Shown here: one piece after another, positions 63,499 through 64,000 of the stretch
Position numbering within the stretch: the stretch's first letter is position 1
Layout: each line of letters opens with the position of its first letter
NCBI GenBank assembly: GCA_021806645.1
Contig: JAJZQX010000010.1
Coordinates: forward strand, 62,001 to 126,000
Source of the DNA: Myxococcales bacterium
GTDB lineage: Bacteria; Myxococcota; Myxococcia; Myxococcales; Anaeromyxobacteraceae
Reading direction: 5' to 3'
DNA length: 64,000 nucleotides
Position numbers and translations under genes: made by a program
The notes under the pieces: generated by a model
What the model saw: only the letters and a program-made list of their open reading frames with translations
Told to the model about the DNA's origin: nothing
Databases searched by the model: none

Positions 63499-64000
63499 CT
63501 ACTTCATCCGCTGCCCGAGGAAGTCGATGAGGTCGATCTTGGTGAGGATGCCGGTCACCGAGTCGCCCTCGCGGACCACCGCGACGTTGTCGTCGTTGAA
63601 GATCTCCCGCAGCTTGGCCACCGGCGTGTCGGGGCCGACCGTGCCCTGCAGCGGCTGCACCAGCGGCTCGACCACCTCGGAGAGCCGGTGCTTCCCCTCG
63701 ATGAGGAAATTGAGCAGGTCGTACTCGTGGATCATGCCGATGACGCGCCCGGCGTCGTCCACCACCGGCATCTGCGAGATGTCGTGCTCCTTGAGCTTCT
63801 TGACCACCACCTCGACCTTGTCGGTCTTCCGCGCGGTGATGACGGCGCCGCGGCGGGAGCCGAGCACGTCCTTCACGGTGGCGGCGGAGAGCGACGGGCC
63901 GCCGTCGGAGAGGGGGAAGCCGTTGTCGCGCATCCACTCGTCGGAGAAGAACTTGGAGATGTAGCTGCGCCCGCCGTCGGGGAGCGGGACCACCACGGTC
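63499..64000 (-). CDS. Cystathionine beta-synthase, C-terminal part with CBS domain pair (partial)
   Basis: Only the last 167 residues are in the window; the N-terminal PLP domain lies beyond the right edge. The visible part begins with VVVPLPDGGRSYISKFFSDE, the end of the catalytic domain of cystathionine beta-synthases. Two CBS motifs follow (VKDVLGSRRGAVIT...DISQMPVVDDAGRVIGMIHE and TPVAKLREIFNDDNVAVVREG...VTGILTKIDLIDFL), which typically bind adenosyl ligands for regulation. The gene ends 28 bp before the cystathionine lyase gene, so the two likely form an operon. Confidence 0.88.
   Translation of the reverse strand, partial: TVVVPLPDGGRSYISKFFSDEWMRDNGFPLSDGGPSLSAATVKDVLGSRRGAVITARKTDKVEVVVKKLKEHDISQMPVVDDAGRVIGMIHEYDLLNFLIEGKHRLSEVVEPLVQPLQGTVGPDTPVAKLREIFNDDNVAVVREGDSVTGILTKIDLIDFLGQRMK

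Overview
The window is very GC-rich, densely packed bacterial DNA with no tRNA, rRNA, CRISPR array or insertion sequence that I can see. The organism is probably a facultatively anaerobic myxobacterium, close to Anaeromyxobacter in style. The reasons are a PilZ-receiver protein, a Ser/Thr kinase with PEGA repeats next to an FHA protein, a FrzE-like CheA-receiver fusion, and strong third-position GC. That placement is inference.

The left half (1-33,250) is an anaerobic aromatic and aryl-acid degradation island. On the right side of its core (+ strand, 15,012-24,409) lie had, oah, dch, bcrC, bcrB, bcrA and bcrD. These encode the class I, ATP-dependent benzoyl-CoA reductase and the enzymes that hydrate, oxidise and open the ring. 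A double-GNAT protein and a short-chain dehydrogenase follow. Lower-pathway genes lie beside this set: a hydroxyacyl-CoA dehydrogenase/enoyl-CoA hydratase fusion (9,183), a thiolase (11,159) and glutaryl-CoA dehydrogenase (13,659). Together they cover the route from benzoyl-CoA to crotonyl-CoA. A GNAT/Rrf2 pair (12,537-13,462) looks like the BadL/BadM regulatory pair of Rhodopseudomonas.

To the left (- strand, 9,014 down to 1) is a compact operon of at least seven genes. It holds a second, non-canonical set of 2-hydroxyacyl-CoA-dehydratase/benzoyl-CoA-reductase-like genes: two activase ATPases and two dehydratase subunits. One of these subunits is fused to a complete ketopantoate-reductase-like domain and has lost two iron-sulfur ligands. 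An acyl-CoA ligase and the small and large subunits of a 4-hydroxybenzoyl-CoA reductase-like molybdenum enzyme follow. This set is the best candidate for an undescribed system.

A third operon (- strand, 33,189 down to 24,423) carries iorA-iorB, two phenylacetate-CoA ligases, an ACT protein and a branched-chain-type ABC importer without its binding protein. It probably handles arylpyruvates and arylacetates. A nearly identical 31-bp element lies in the divergent promoter regions at 9,085 and 33,220, and half of it recurs at 14,903. This ties the three minus-strand aromatic transcription units into one apparent regulon.

The right half is housekeeping and signalling. It holds trpB (TrpB2 type), a PilZ-receiver protein, a biotin-carrier remnant with an enoyl-CoA hydratase, and a chemosensory operon (cheW-cheY-mcp-cheR-cheW-cheA-cheB) whose genes overlap by four bases. 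Further right are a ketoacyl synthase III, small stress proteins, a kinase-FHA-antiporter-CheB operon, epmA, a sensor kinase, an RlmI-like methyltransferase, a metallopeptidase, a long inverted repeat, and cystathionine lyase/synthase genes at the right edge.
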